From NCBI GenBank assembly GCA_029204225.1, contig CM055094.1, forward strand, positions 28,134,107 through 28,198,106: DNA of 64,000 nt, written 5' to 3'. Of the stretch, positions 15,101 through 28,600 are shown piece after piece. How positions within the stretch are numbered: the first letter of the stretch is position 1; every line of letters begins with the position of its first letter. Source of the DNA: Diphasiastrum complanatum. Lineage: Eukaryota > Streptophyta > Lycopodiopsida > Lycopodiales > Lycopodiaceae. The position numbers were made by a program, and so were the translations under genes. Below the pieces are notes generated by a model. It ran no database searches and was not told the origin of the DNA. It was given only the letters and a program-made list of their open reading frames with translations.

Positions 15101-18100
15101 ATTTAGACTTCCTGAGCCCAAATTATTATCTCTATTTGATAGTTGATTATTGAGAGTAATGTTTCTATCACTCGGGATAAGATATTTTATGATTTTAAGG
15201 AAAAAGTCCGGTTTGTAATAGTATTGAATACTCATTACTGACTTTTTCGAAACTTTGATATCTTATACGTTCTCCTGGGAACTTTTTGATCGAAATTATG
15301 AAATTTCTTTTTAAAAGGAGGAGAAGAAAATAATAGGAATCAAACTTTGATGGGATCAACCAGTTGCATAGATTTTTTTTGTGGAATCCAGTTTGTGTGC
15401 AATGGTGGAACTATCCAATGGAATAGAGAAAATCTCTAGTGATTATTTTGAATAATCTGGAACTAGAGGAGATTTGGGGGTTTTTGAGCTGTGAGATATT
15501 CATGAATATGGGAAGTAGTGGTAAAGATTGAATTAAGGTTCACTGATTGGCTACCAAATACCATTTAGTTATGGATTGGATCCGTGGAATAAAGCTTTAA
15601 TCTGAACCTTTTGTCCAAAGATGTCTGTATAAGTCAGCCTAATCTTGGTTTGTGCACTAAGATCTGAAGTAGGTTGATTGGATGAAGGAATTTTGTTGAT
15701 AAAAGTATGATGGTTGGAAAACTTGTGATGTGGAATTATGCACTTCAGAGATTTCCCAGATATGTTATTTACTCAAGAGAAATAGAAACTTTTGTAACTG
15801 AGTTACAAGATTCTCAGTGAGATATGTGAGTAACATATGCGGGTTATGGAGGAATCTGCCAGATAAAGACATATGGGTTTATGTACTGGGTCATAGTGAG
15901 ATTTTTCTCATATGTGCACGATTAATCTTGTGTGGATCTGCTATGTATTCCTGGTTACTAAGGTTATCTGGTGCACTTAACCTAGTTGATGAACATAGAC
16001 ATATAATCAAGTATTGTGTTTGACAATTACTTGCAGAGTTAACAGATCTGTTTTGATAGATCTATAGGTTAACTTAAGTGTGATTTGGATATGGATCTAA
16101 ATGTGGTGTTGTACAGTACAATCAAGATCTGCACCTAGACATTTATGATTTCTAAGTCATGAGCAAATAACTTGAGTAGTAGATTTACTCCTGTGGAAGT
16201 TAATTGGTAAAACGGACAGTGTGTTGAGAATTCACCAGAAACTGTTTGTTTTGTGTGTACTGCTTGTAAGACACATAATTTATGAGTCATTCAGATTCAC
16301 TAAGGAATTGTGTGCATAGGATACTAATTTCTTGGATCAGTATTTCTCAGTTGAGAAATAGACTTGATTCATTAGTGATAGTATCCCAGTGAGCTCAATT
16401 GGATACCGGATCGTAATGGTGCCAAGAATGGTAAACTGAATTTTGGGAAAGTAGAACTTTGAAATCTCTAGATGTTATTCTAGGAGATTGTATAAAGTTT
16501 ACATTATTAAAAATGAATGTTATAATAGTCTTTAATTACTTGGTTGATTGTAGAATTTGGAACTCATAATCTGATTAAGAATCGGTTTGGAAGAATATTC
16601 TTGGAATCCAGTGATTTTCCTTGTGGAAAAGATTTTAGAATGATTTTTTATATTCTTTGAGTTGTATGTTGTACATATACTCCAGTATCTTCCAATGATT
16701 AAGTATGGTTTTGGAATCTTGTAAATTATGATTGACGAATCATAAGATTCTAAATGTTTATGATTGACGGATCATAAACTGATACTTAAAGATCATTTGA
16801 AGATTATAAGGAAATATGAGGATTCTTAAGATAATGAGTAATTCTTGATCAATATGGGAGAGTCAAGGATTTAGATTTGTTGGTTGAACTCTAAATTTCT
16901 TTACTCCAGTGCATACTTGAGATTGAGTGGATCCCACAGGCATTTCCATTAAGTGATTGCTTACTTATGATGAATTTGCTTACCTTACAGATTGTAGTCT
17001 ATAAGTGCTTGTGTACAAAGTTCAATCTAAATCTCCAGTTTTGTAGGAGACAGATAAATCTATTAAGATACGGATAGATGATGATTTCTTGCATATGATG
17101 CTAGAAATGGGGCTGTTAACTCATTAGAGTAACTGCAGTACTCTGGCTTGAGTTATGATTGTCTGAGACTTGATGGATGTCCTAGAGATTTTAGATGACT
17201 GAATTGTGGTATTTTAGAATATTTGGATATTCTAAGAATACCGGTATCAAGAAGCATTATTTTCTACAAGAAATTGAAATGGAATTTCTTTAGCTTTTGG
17301 ATTTCTCTTTGAAATAAAGAAGTCAATTCACCCAGTGGTTCATGTAATTAGGATTACATGAAGGTGATGAACGTTTGTGTTGGAGTAGATCAACCCATTT
17401 GGAAGATTTATAGCTTAGTGTATCTTTTGGAATTTGAATTAGTATTTATGAGTAGAGGCAAGCAATTAAAGAATTGTTGCATCTCTGAGTGCTTATTCAG
17501 ATGGAAAGATCGGACTAAGAATAATGATTCATGGGAAAGATTTGAAAGCTTAAGGAATAGTTTCATGTTTTCTTTTCCCGTTTTGAGGACAGAACTTGTT
17601 TAAGGGAGGAAGAATGTTACGGCCATATTCGGTTAAGGACCTGGAATAGTCCTAATATGGTAGACCGGCCCTCCAGTGTTCGAGATTATTGGTCACGCCT
17701 AGATTTTATTCCAAGTCAAGGCCTGTTGGTGACTAATGACCTTGAGAGGACCCATACACTCTAATTGAGACATATGGAGTAGTGCATGTACATGTGACTG
17801 ATATAGGCAGGAGGTATGCATGTAGAGCGGTAACCTATTTATAGTTGACCTGCATGGGGATTGCATGGACTCATGCATAGGATCCTACTCTCTATATATT
17901 GTGGTAGTGATTATTCCGTCGACGACTTGGTCTAGGTTACTTGATGAGCTCTTCTCCTCTTGCTATCACATTGGCATGGCTTGGGGGCTAGATCCAGGAG
18001 GATTCTCTAGGAGGGATCTAGGTTTGGTTGGGTGGTTTTGCTCCACAGTCTCTCTTGTGTTTTCCTATCCTCATCTTAGGGGATTGTCCCTAGTGGTCTT

Positions 18101-21100
18101 TACACTACGACAAGGCGAGAACCGGCGGCTTGTGCTTCTCAGGTATGGAGAAGAGGCATCTTTCAAAAGATTGCCCAAAGAAAAAGCAAAAGGCAACCTA
18201 AATCCTTTAAAGCGCCAAGGTAATTCTTGTATTTCTTTTGTTGGTTTATCCTTTAAGGATGACACTAGTTGCGAGAATTGTTGCTTTATTCCGATTGGGG
18301 TTGGGGTTCATCTTGTTTTCCATGTAAGTCATTTAAAGGAACGACTTAGTAGGAAGGATTCCCTAATTCCGGAAGGTGAACTGGTTGAGTTAGAGGATTT
18401 GTCTACCTTTGTTCCAAACGTACCTAAAAAAGTTGTTGACGTTCGTCATCACCAATTGAGAAATCGTTTGGTTTCTGAATTTCTCGTACGTTGGAAAGGC
18501 AAGTCAGATGATGAGGACACTTGGGAGAGAGAGGACTATTTAAGATTGAACTTCCCTGGTTTGCTCCCATTAGGAGGAGACTCTTAAAGGGGGAGGGAAT
18601 GTTGTGTACCCATAAGGGCACGCAACAAGAAACTTGAGGTGATGGTCTCAGTTATGGGAAAAAACGTTGATCTGGAGCTATAGGTCTTTTGGGTGGCACG
18701 TGTCAATGTCTTATTGGTGCGCGGTGACTCGTTGTCATGGACCCGCGTCAGTGTGCACAACTGCCACGTGTCGTTTGGTCATGCGTGACTCCTATGGACG
18801 TAAATGACCCACCTGGACTATGTATATAGAGGTGGATCTCCATGAGCTTGGTATTCATTCTCTCCTGGAGAATGAAGAGCTCTTCCACTGGTGGTCAGGT
18901 CAGGACGAGTATCTAGGCCTTAGGATGTAGGTAGGCGAGGGTCAAGGGTAAGGCATGGTGGTATGAGACACCATGGCTTACATGAGATCCGAGCTTGCTT
19001 GATGGTGGTCTGTAGCTCCAGTGCACGGGGGTGAGGTGGCGGTACCTCTATGGTTGGGTGGTAACGTAGCGTTCGTCACTTGTTTGTGCTTTAGCAATGA
19101 CCGGCACGACGATGGGGATTCTAACAGTACATGAACTACTAAAATGGTAAAGTATTCAGCTATATATAACTATAGTATGCCATATTTGGAAGGTTCTAGA
19201 AGTAGGGTTAAGCCATAAATCTCCACCATCCATCAATTCAATGGTCTAGATTGACTAGCTTGACAATGACCACATAGTCTTATGAAATATGTAAGTAAAA
19301 CAAAAAAAGGATTATATTTGGACCAACTTGGCCCCCTCCACATAATTTCCACACATGGCCTCCACTTTTACCCTTGGTCAAACTATTTGAAGTTTCCATA
19401 TTTAGGCCTCAAGTTGATATATGCCAATTTGGACTATTTTTTCACAAGTAGCCTCTTTTTACTTCAGCTAGGAGTGCCAGTTCCATCATTTCTTGTGGGA
19501 TCCATGCTAAGCTTTCCTTAAGTGTTGCTAAAGATGCAAAGGGTTGTTCAAGATGCAAGTAATAGTAATAAGTGGGGCCTTGGTTCTAATCATAGTTGCA
19601 CAGAAACGCGTTGATGCGAAAAATGTTTCTAGAAATGCGTTTTTGGATCCACAATCGTTGGAAATAAAGAAAAACAGATATTCATGATATTGCATTGCTT
19701 TGCAGGTTATATAAAACCGTGCCTTTCGTAGTTCTCCCTCAAAGAAACTCATATCCTATTAGTACAAGCTACCAGACGAGCACCCAGCCATGGTATTCAT
19801 AGTTTCCAAAAAGTTTCTAGCTTCTCATGAGGGTTGGGGCACCAACGTCTTAAGGTCTCCGTTGTAGAAATGGGGTTGGATCCTAGATGCTGTGACGATG
19901 GGATTTAAACGATTAACATATTTTTGACGTTTCGAATGCAGCTAAATAAGGCCCTAACTACCAAAACAACTGAACAAGCCAATAAACCCTTACTAGACAT
20001 CCTAACTCTTCCCTGTTTAACATAATCGTTGCTGTGAACATTTGATTGACTCATGACAGCTTGTGATTGAAATTTGAATAGCCACATCAAGTGTTTGATG
20101 ATGATCTTGTAGCAAAGGTTGATGAGCAATCACATCAATGGGCTTCGGCCTTATGGTCTTGTCATTAGGTCTAGCTTCCAATGAACTAAATTTTGAACTT
20201 GATGTTGAGGTCAGTTGTGTTGTAGCTGAACCTGAGAATGGTAACTAGCAGGAATGAGAGTACTGTGGAAGTTTAAGCCAATTGGCATCATAGGCCTCAT
20301 TGGACCCAATAGTAGCTCTAAATGAATTGACAGAAAAGATATCGAAAGTAACTAGTCTCAATTTTTATCCTTGACAGAATCCAACGGGGATTGATGCACC
20401 TAAATTGGACCACATCGTATCCGAAACATCGGCAACCTACATAAGTGTACTGCCCTTAATTAATGCTTTAATTTGATACCCATATTGCCCACCTAAAAAA
20501 AAAATGTCTAAGAAACGCTCCTGCATTTCAGAAATGTGATCCAGAAATGCGTTTCTGAACGTGTTTCTAAAGCCGCAATGCAACTATGGTTCTAATATTC
20601 TCTAGTGCGTCCCATATGTTTATGTTTATGAAGTTCATGACATTTAATTCACATGAACCCGTCACCCAAGTTAGGCATGAATGCTGATAACCAAATATAA
20701 CATAGAAACAGTAAACAGTACATTAATTATGCATCATAGAGTTGCAAATCAGAAGTTACACCTGTAACACTTACAATGTGAGTTCGCTTACTATTCACAT
20801 AGTTGATGCTTTTTCCTTGTCAACTTTTGCATCAATCCTGGTCTGTGTTGTGGGATGTCTTGTCTCTTGGAAGATACTTCAGATATCACTGTGGAATATT
20901 TAGAATAGATATGTCAACTTGTCATCTTTGTTGATGGAGTTTTGCAGATTTTGATGGGCTCAAATGGTTTGATGAGCCACCAACCATCCAATACAGAAGC
21001 AGCAATTTCTGCTCTGGCATCATTAGTGCACTCACTTAAAAGGGACTTCTTCCCACATTTTATAGCCGTGAGTAGCTGCAGTTCTCAGAATATTATCAGT

Positions 21101-24100
21101 GTAGTTTCATGGAAAAATTTATATTTCCATACGTGTTTCCGTGAAGTTTTGCATGCGACATTTCAAGTGAGGGACTATTTGGAAGCATTTAATGTAGAAA
21201 GTAACAGTTGTGTAATTCTGATATTGTGCTAAAAGAAACTCATGTTTTGTACAATTGTAATGATTTTTTCTCATTGTTTGTCTGTTAGGTGTTAAAGGAC
21301 TTTGGAGATCCATCTGATCATGATGCACTTACTCAAAAAGATATCAAGGTACCAAAGTTTGGGAAGGGTTTCAGTACTACTGAGAATGGTTAACACAGCT
21401 GTTTGCCTTAGGAGGAGTTCTGGCATTTTGTAGGTTTAACAGAGGTTCTTGTCCTTGCTGCTTCTGGGGTGCAAAGTACATCTGTCCATTTATAGGGTGG
21501 ATAAGCCTATATTGTAATGTCCCTTAAATTGGCTATTTGTGGAACATTTTTGGTCATGATTATCAACCAGCGCTTACAATATGGGATTTGTCCTAAATCT
21601 TGCAGACTCATTGGGTGGATGAGGTCAATATTTGAATTAGATATTTGTTATTATTGAAGTACCAATATCAGGCCAATATCTAATAATTGAGAACCACTAG
21701 CATTGCTGCGTTTGTAGAAGGAAGAGCTTAAATTTTTTCTTGATGATGTAAGGCACTCTTGGAGTAAGTTCAGCCCTCCCAAAACACATTTTTTAGCCTG
21801 AAAGAGGAAGATGAGGCCGAGAATGTATTCTTTCACTGACAATACAATAAAAACCCTAGAAAATTGTTTGATACGAGTTACTAGAGGAGATTATTTTGAT
21901 TTAGCCAAAGATATTTGGTGTCTGCAACCTTGGTTCCTTTTTTGAAGCTAGCTGGGATTGAGAAATGGGTGCTGTATTTACTCGAACCCCCTGGAAATGT
22001 TAGTTTGCAGAATCAGGAGCTGGGCTTGAAAATCTCGTTGGATATCTTTTCAGATGGCTATGTTCTATGAAACATTATTTTGTGTTATTAACACAATCAT
22101 ATGCTGATTTGTTTCATGTTGTATAAAATCTGAGCATAGTTATTCTCTTACGTGAAACTGAGGAATAGCCATATCCTGGGACCTGCAGAATTGATTTCTT
22201 GTTCCCTATATTTGGACAATTTCTAGATTGCATGTTGCACTTTGATTATCATATTTGTATTGTCATTTCCTGATTGCCACATATGTGAAATGATGTTGGG
22301 GCAAATATGTGGCAGTCAGGGAATGACAGCACATCAGGAAACAAACCAGATATCATTTCACATATGTGGCAATCAGGTGTTGTTGAGTTTGGATCGCATG
22401 ACCAAGTTGGTCGATTTTGAGTGGACTTTAGAGCACAGTATGCATTGTTGCACAAATATGTGGGGACAACTGATTCTTGGAATCTCCAAAGATGGGGAAC
22501 TTACTAGTTTGGTCGTTTTCAGATAAGTATATAGAGATACAGATGAAGATTTTTTATAGAGTTTGTAAGTGTACAGTTCCATTTTGCCTTGCATGAGGAG
22601 CTGCAACTATCCTGCAAGTTGCAGCTACCAGTCTTGCATGAGGAGTGTAGGTGCAGGAAAGATGCAATAGCTACTTGTTATTCACAAGGGGAATTTGTGG
22701 GGATAAGTTGTTTGGAGCCAGCTGCAACAAATGTTCGCCAATGTTCCAGGCTTTGAAAGCTCAGATTCGTTGTGTACAAAATTAGGTAGAAGAAGGGGGG
22801 ACAAGGTGGTGGTTGCAAGAAAATCAAACCTCCACATTAAAAAAAACGGATCTTTAGAGAACTTGGACATTTACCTGTAGATGCAATTGAAACTTGAGGA
22901 GAGACAAATAGAGAAAAGAAGAAATCAAATTATTGTTACGCATGGAATGATAAAGAATGCATGGGGTACGACTAATTAGATTTGTCACTGCAGGGTAAGA
23001 ATGGCAGCAGTTGTGTCATTAAGATTATTATGGATAGCAGAGGGAAGTTAGTTCCTCCCTTGAGTCGATGTGTGAGAGTGCAGTGCTTGTAGTAGCTTGC
23101 TTAAGGCCACTTTTCGGAAGGAGATTGTGTATTGTTCAAATTCTGTATCCAGAACTTCGTTTTGCCATTTTTCAAATCGATGGCAAAAATTGTTTTCCGA
23201 AAATCATAAGTTGGGTGAATAGCTGCTATCTACTCAATGAGTAGTCTATCGAATAAACGTGACAAGTCATGAAGTGAATGCTTATTATTTTGATCAATTT
23301 AGAAGGATACATGTGTACAACCATTCAGAAATGTCCACTGATAATGAAAGTGTGCAAATCAGTAATGATTATGGGCAAATCTAGTCATGGAGAATAAGCT
23401 GTTAAACATGATGATGTTTTTCATTGGGTTGAGTTTTACGTCTAGTACACATTGAACCTTTCTTTGCATGCAACCTTTTTCTGTATGGGACATAAATAGC
23501 CACTAAATTAAGCTGTTTCTGTAATGCTTCAGATTTTCAACACCCCTGAGGGAATCTTGTCCACTGAACAAGGCATATATGTTGCGGAAGTTGTATCAGA
23601 TAGAAATATCAAGCAAGCGAAGGGTCGATTTAGAATGTATGAAGACACATCTGATCAGGTTTGATGAGAAATTTCAGTTTGTGGTGTCTGCAAATTCTTC
23701 TTATTTCACATTTGTAGCATGATACGCATGTGATGCTAGAACATATTTGAGCTTTTTCTTCTATGTGAACAGGAAGCACCTCCTGCCAAGGAGGCTTTGA
23801 AAGCATCAGTTCGCCAGGCTACAATGAAGAAGGACCTTGTTGGAAAGAACACTACGATGAAGGGTTTAAAGAAACCTAGTAAGAATTTGTTCATTTGCTT
23901 CTCCTTTTGATTGCATGTGCACCTATCTATTTTCTTGTTCCTCCCTTATTTTCTTGTTTTTGGTTCTATAGAAAAACTGTGATGAGGGATCACGTTCCCA
24001 ATTACTTTCCGATGCGTTCCCAAATCTTGAGAACAGGTTCACTGGTCACATTCCTGACCTTACACTCCAAACCAGGACAAGTCTAGGAACACGTGGCACA

Positions 24101-24168
24101 TCCAAAACACTGCGTCTATTGTTCAAACAAATTACAAATTTAACTTCCATAAGATTCTAACAATCACT

Positions 24169-24236
<68 letters not shown>

Positions 24237-24713
24237 ATAGTACCCCGTGGTACCGCTGGTATGGTACCGCCGGTACCATATCAGTGGTACCGCCGGTACG
24301 GTACCGCCCTGGGATCCGCGGTACAATAATATTAAAAAAAAAAAAATTTTCCCGTGTTATTTTCGCAAAGAAAAAAGAATTTTTTTTTTTTTTTGGTATC
24401 GCCGACCGATATGGTACCGCGGTACCATATATGGTCCCGCGGTCCGTGGGACCTGGTACCGCGGGACCTATGATATATATCATAGTACCCCGTGGTACCG
24501 CTGGTATGGTTCAGTGGTACCGTCGGTACGGTACCACCCTGGGATCCGCGGTACCAGGGTGGTACAATAAAAAAAAAAAAAAATTTCCCGTGTTATTTTC
24601 GCAAATTTTTTTTTTTTTTTTGGTACCGCCGACCGATATGGTACCGCGGATCCGCGGGACCATATATGGTCCCGCGGTACCGGGATCCGCGGGACGTGGT
24701 ACCGCGGGACATA

Positions 24714-24751
<38 letters not shown>

Positions 24752-25603
24752 TAGATCCAGTGATATGAGGATCCGCGGATCCCGGTACCGCGGATCCATA
24801 CTGATCCGCGGTACCACAATATATTAATTTATTTAATATTTAATATATATATATATATATATATATATCATACTGGCACGTGGTACTGCCATTATGGTGC
24901 CGCCCAAAAATTCGCGGTACCAAGGCGGCTCCATTTTTTAACTTTTTTTTTTTTTAAAAAAAGAAATTATTATTTTTTTTTTAATTTTTTTTTTTTTAGT
25001 GGGCAATATGGGTATTAGCTTGAAGCTCTTGATGAGAGTAGTGCATTTATGCAGGTTGCCGGTGCTTTCAGCTACAAAGTGTGTTAGACAACTAAATAAT
25101 GCACCTCTCAGTTTAATAGTAAGTAGTTAACCGTGAGCTCAGATCTGTAAGGCCCCTGTTATGAGGAGAAGCCATTACTGAGCACGGTTGTTAGTATAGG
25201 GTCTACTGTGAGACCATGATGGTTATGAGATGGCTAGATTACAGTTTCTATATAGCAGCAAGTCTTGGGGGGTTCGGGGGGCGGTAGCCCCCCGAGAAAC
25301 AGGGGGTCCGATGGTACGATGGTACGACCTCTTCATGATTTGGCCTTCAAAAACACACTTTTTGGTGTTTTGCATCCCCTTGGTCCTTTGGCTGTTCGCT
25401 CTCGTCAGAACCGGCAACCTGCATAAATGCACTGCTCTCGTCAACAGCGTCAAGCTGATACCCATATTGCCCACTTGATTTTATTTTATTTTTAAAAGAA
25501 ATTTAAAAAAAATATTAAAAAAAAAATATTATATATTATGGTACCACGGATCAGTATGGATCCGCGGTACCGGGATTTGCGGATCCTGGTACCGCTGGAT
25601 CTA

Positions 25604-25637
<34 letters not shown>

Positions 25638-28600
25638 TAGTACCTCATGGTACCGCTGGTATGGTACCGCCGGTACCATATCAGTGGTACCTCCGGTACG
25701 GTACCGCCCTGGGATTCGCGGTACCAGGGCGGTACCATTTTTAATATTTGTTTTATTTTTTAATATTTTTAATATTTAATCTTTGCATATTAACTACCAA
25801 AAAAAGGACAAAAAAAAGTAAAAAAAGGGAGTTTAGGGTGTAAAAAAAGAAGGTACAGTACATGATGCAGGGGACTGTTGCAGTGGCACATGGGCACTGC
25901 GAGTGAGCAGACCGAGGGGCCAATCAGAGACCAACACAGGGGGGTAGCATCACATGTACAGAGTACAGAGGCACATGGGCATTGTGGGTGAGCAGACCAT
26001 GGGCCCAATGGGAGAGCAACACAGGGGGGAGCATCACATGGGGGCAGGTACAGAGGCACATGGAGGGATGATGGGGATCCACATTGCCGATCAGGCTATG
26101 GGGATAAATAGGCACTCACAATGCCATTGTGGTCGGCATTTTCAGAGGCTGTGAGAGAGCTAGTGATAGACAGTGAGAGAGCAAGCGAGAGCCGGTGACA
26201 AGCTGTTTGAGAGCCAGGGTGCCTCTGCCATCTCGATCGACCTTCGCTTGAGGAGAAGGTCGATCGAGATGGCAGAGCGCATACCACCGAAGCCCGAGGG
26301 CGAAGCCAGGAGGAAGCTTGAGGAAGATATCCAAAGGCACAACGAGAGGCATCGGAAGCAAGAGGCAGATATCCGAGAGATGCTGCGACAAACTCGACAG
26401 AGAAATCCGGAACCGGAGCCACCCGCCCCCGCTGTGGGTCCTGTCCCCGCTGTCGAGCTAGATCTGGATGAGCAGATCGGAATGAATTTCACACGACGGC
26501 AGCTCATCATGGTCAGGGAAAGGGCGGCCAGACGTCGGGCTAACCAGGAGGCAGCTCGGGCTAACCGGGAGGCAGAGCAAGAGCGACAAAACAATGCACC
26601 AGACGAGGGCGAGGAGTCGGTGGAGGATCAGTGAGAGATGTTTAGAATAGATGAGGTCCAGCCGTATGTGGCGGACTGTTGCTATGTAGTTTTCGGCAGT
26701 TTATGGTGCAACAAATAACTAGATGGCTGCTTAAAAAAATGACAGTATATGTGATGTTATCCTGATACAACGGTTGAATATATACATAGTTGTTTTTTTT
26801 GCAACGCGAGCCTGGTCATGTAAGATGCAATGTCTGTAATTTTTTTAAATGCAGATGTATTACATGTGTTTATGAAATGTCGTTTGGGGTGTAGGGGTGA
26901 TTGCTGTGCTCATGATGCAGGTGCATATATGTGCAGCTAGCATTCACTTCAAACGAAATTAAATGAAAATAGGATTCAGACACGCACATAGAATTCTTCG
27001 ACATAAAATAAAGCATCACATGTACAGAGCGACATACGCACAATGTGCAGCGAATAATGTAGGCCAAACACTGTATATAATGTGAAAAATCATCTGAGTA
27101 CAATGGTAGACCGTCTGCTAGAGACAAACTACTGAAACTAAAACAACAGAGCCACAATCAATGCTCTGGCTCTGACGCAGACGAATGCTCTGGAGACAAC
27201 TCAGGGCCCCGAGCTGACTCTCGCAGCCGATATCTCTGCCTGTCTGGAACTGGCGTGGGCTGTGTATCCGAGGGGGAAGACTCGTCATCCTCATCCTCCC
27301 AATCAGCCTCCGCATCAGCCCCCAAGCAAGCCAAACCAACAACACCTGCTCCAACTGGCTGTGATACTGCACCTCTACCTGTACCTGGAGCCCTGCGTGG
27401 TCGTCCTCTCCTCCCTGGCAGTTTCTGTGCCTTGCCTTTCTTGTTCGGTGCACCCTTGGGCCTTCCTAGTCTCTTGCGGACAAGAGGAGCTGTCAATGCC
27501 TCGTCACCCCCATGCGAATCACCTGGCTGGCTAGGCTGGGCCCAAGCTGAGGCCGGCTGGGATAGGGAAGCAAAAGAGGGAACTCCCTGTGCAACTGAGC
27601 GAGGAGGATGAGCTCGTGGAGTGTGTGCCCGTGGGGTTGCTGCAGGTGGAGGAACTGGCTGTGCAGGAGGCGAGTACAATGGCGATATGTACTGGAAGGG
27701 GCGCTGTGGTGGCCGGTACTGGTACATCCTGGGTGCTGCCAAAGGAGGAGGATGTGACGTGGGTGCTGCCACTGGAGGAGCCACTGTGGATGTGGGCGCT
27801 GCAAGAGAAAACCTGGGCACAGATGGTGGCCTGCCATGGCGACCTGGTGCTGCAGAAGTGGACGGCGATGGAGGGGCTGCAGGCCTGAATGGCATCGGTG
27901 GCATTGGAGGAGCTGTGCGGCGCACTTCTACCCTCTGAGGAGCTGGAGGAACTGTAGACACCTCGTGCGGCTGCTCTGGCTGGGACTCTGTGTATGGCAT
28001 GCTGGCAAGAGATGAAGGGGGGGTGACACTCGGCATCTGCTGAGCCTCTGAATCCAATGTGGCAATCAAGTCGTCCAGCTGGGCATCCGAATACAAATGC
28101 TCTGGGCTCTGGGCCTCATCCTGTGCACCATCCCCTGAATCATCCTGTGCACCATCCCCTGAATCATCCTGTGCACCATCCCCTGAATCATCTTGTGCAC
28201 CAACCCTTGAATCAACCCAAGCCTCATCCCGTGCCTCATCATGTGCACCTTGTAGACCCTGCATGGCCTCCCAATCTATGCAATGAAAGTCATCAGGTGC
28301 CTGCTCTGGTGTGCTGTCGTAGTAACGGCCATGACTCTGTGCTGCACGCATCCAAACATTTGCAGGACCGACATCTAAACCACTCTGCCCTCTATCAAGA
28401 GCCTCCTCCATCATGTCGACATAGGTAGGTATGCCACTGCCCCCCCCTGTGTGCCCTGCCTGTCTGCCGGTATAACCTGTGCCATGTGTCCCACCTCTGC
28501 CACGTGATGCACCTGTGACCCCTGCCCGTGGCGTGTGTCCTGCACCTGTATAATCTGCCTCATCCCTCTCTGGTTTGGCAAACACAACCCGAATGGGCTC

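Larger units (their letters stand above)
12111..18104 (+). mobile_element. nested LTR retrotransposon, Ty3-type, coding-dead
   Basis: The LTRs are 12111-12601 and 17615-18104, about 490 bp each with roughly a dozen differences by eye. The PBS is TGGTATCAGAGC at 12603-12614, and a polypurine tract ends at 17614. The flanking 5-mers are TTACG and CTACG, a TSD with one mismatch. The 5-kb interior has no long ORF. A chromodomain remnant near its 3' end and a related minus-strand copy at 56805-61865 with an RT remnant identify it as a decayed chromovirus lineage. Because the LTRs are close, this copy was probably moved in trans by a relative. Confidence 0.9.
10245..19126 (+). mobile_element. internally deleted Ty3/gypsy chromovirus (host of the nested element)
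   Basis: The element has a truncated 5' LTR (10245-10603), PBS (10606-10617), gag (from 11366), a short integrase-chromodomain tail (to 18587), PPT (18587-18599) and a complete 3' LTR (18600-19126). A second retrotransposon (12111-18104) sits inside gag just before the zinc knuckle. With that removed, the interior is only about 2 kb. Protease, RT, RNase H and most of integrase are gone, so it is a non-autonomous deletion derivative. Confidence 0.85.
4637..20947 (+). other. GCN1 intron 5 (16.3 kb)
   Basis: This intron is flanked by exons whose products are adjacent in plant GCN1. It carries, in order, a MITE, copia(-), copia(+), Ty3 with a nested Ty3, and a hAT-like element. Stretches with nothing recognisable are 5013-5229, 6430-7005, 19127-19582 and 20597-20947. 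Confidence 0.85.

Noticed and set aside
24236-25735. GGTACC-rich blocks as a satellite, telomere or CRISPR-like array
   Set aside because: Spacing is irregular, blocks are bounded by CATAG/CTATG tips and 8-bp TA spacers, and the same text forms the ends of a hAT element.
26173-26268. upstream extension of hAT ORF1 (start at 26173)
   Set aside because: The extension lies in the hairpin and repeat text and is not conserved in copies 2 and 3. The ATG at 26269 is.
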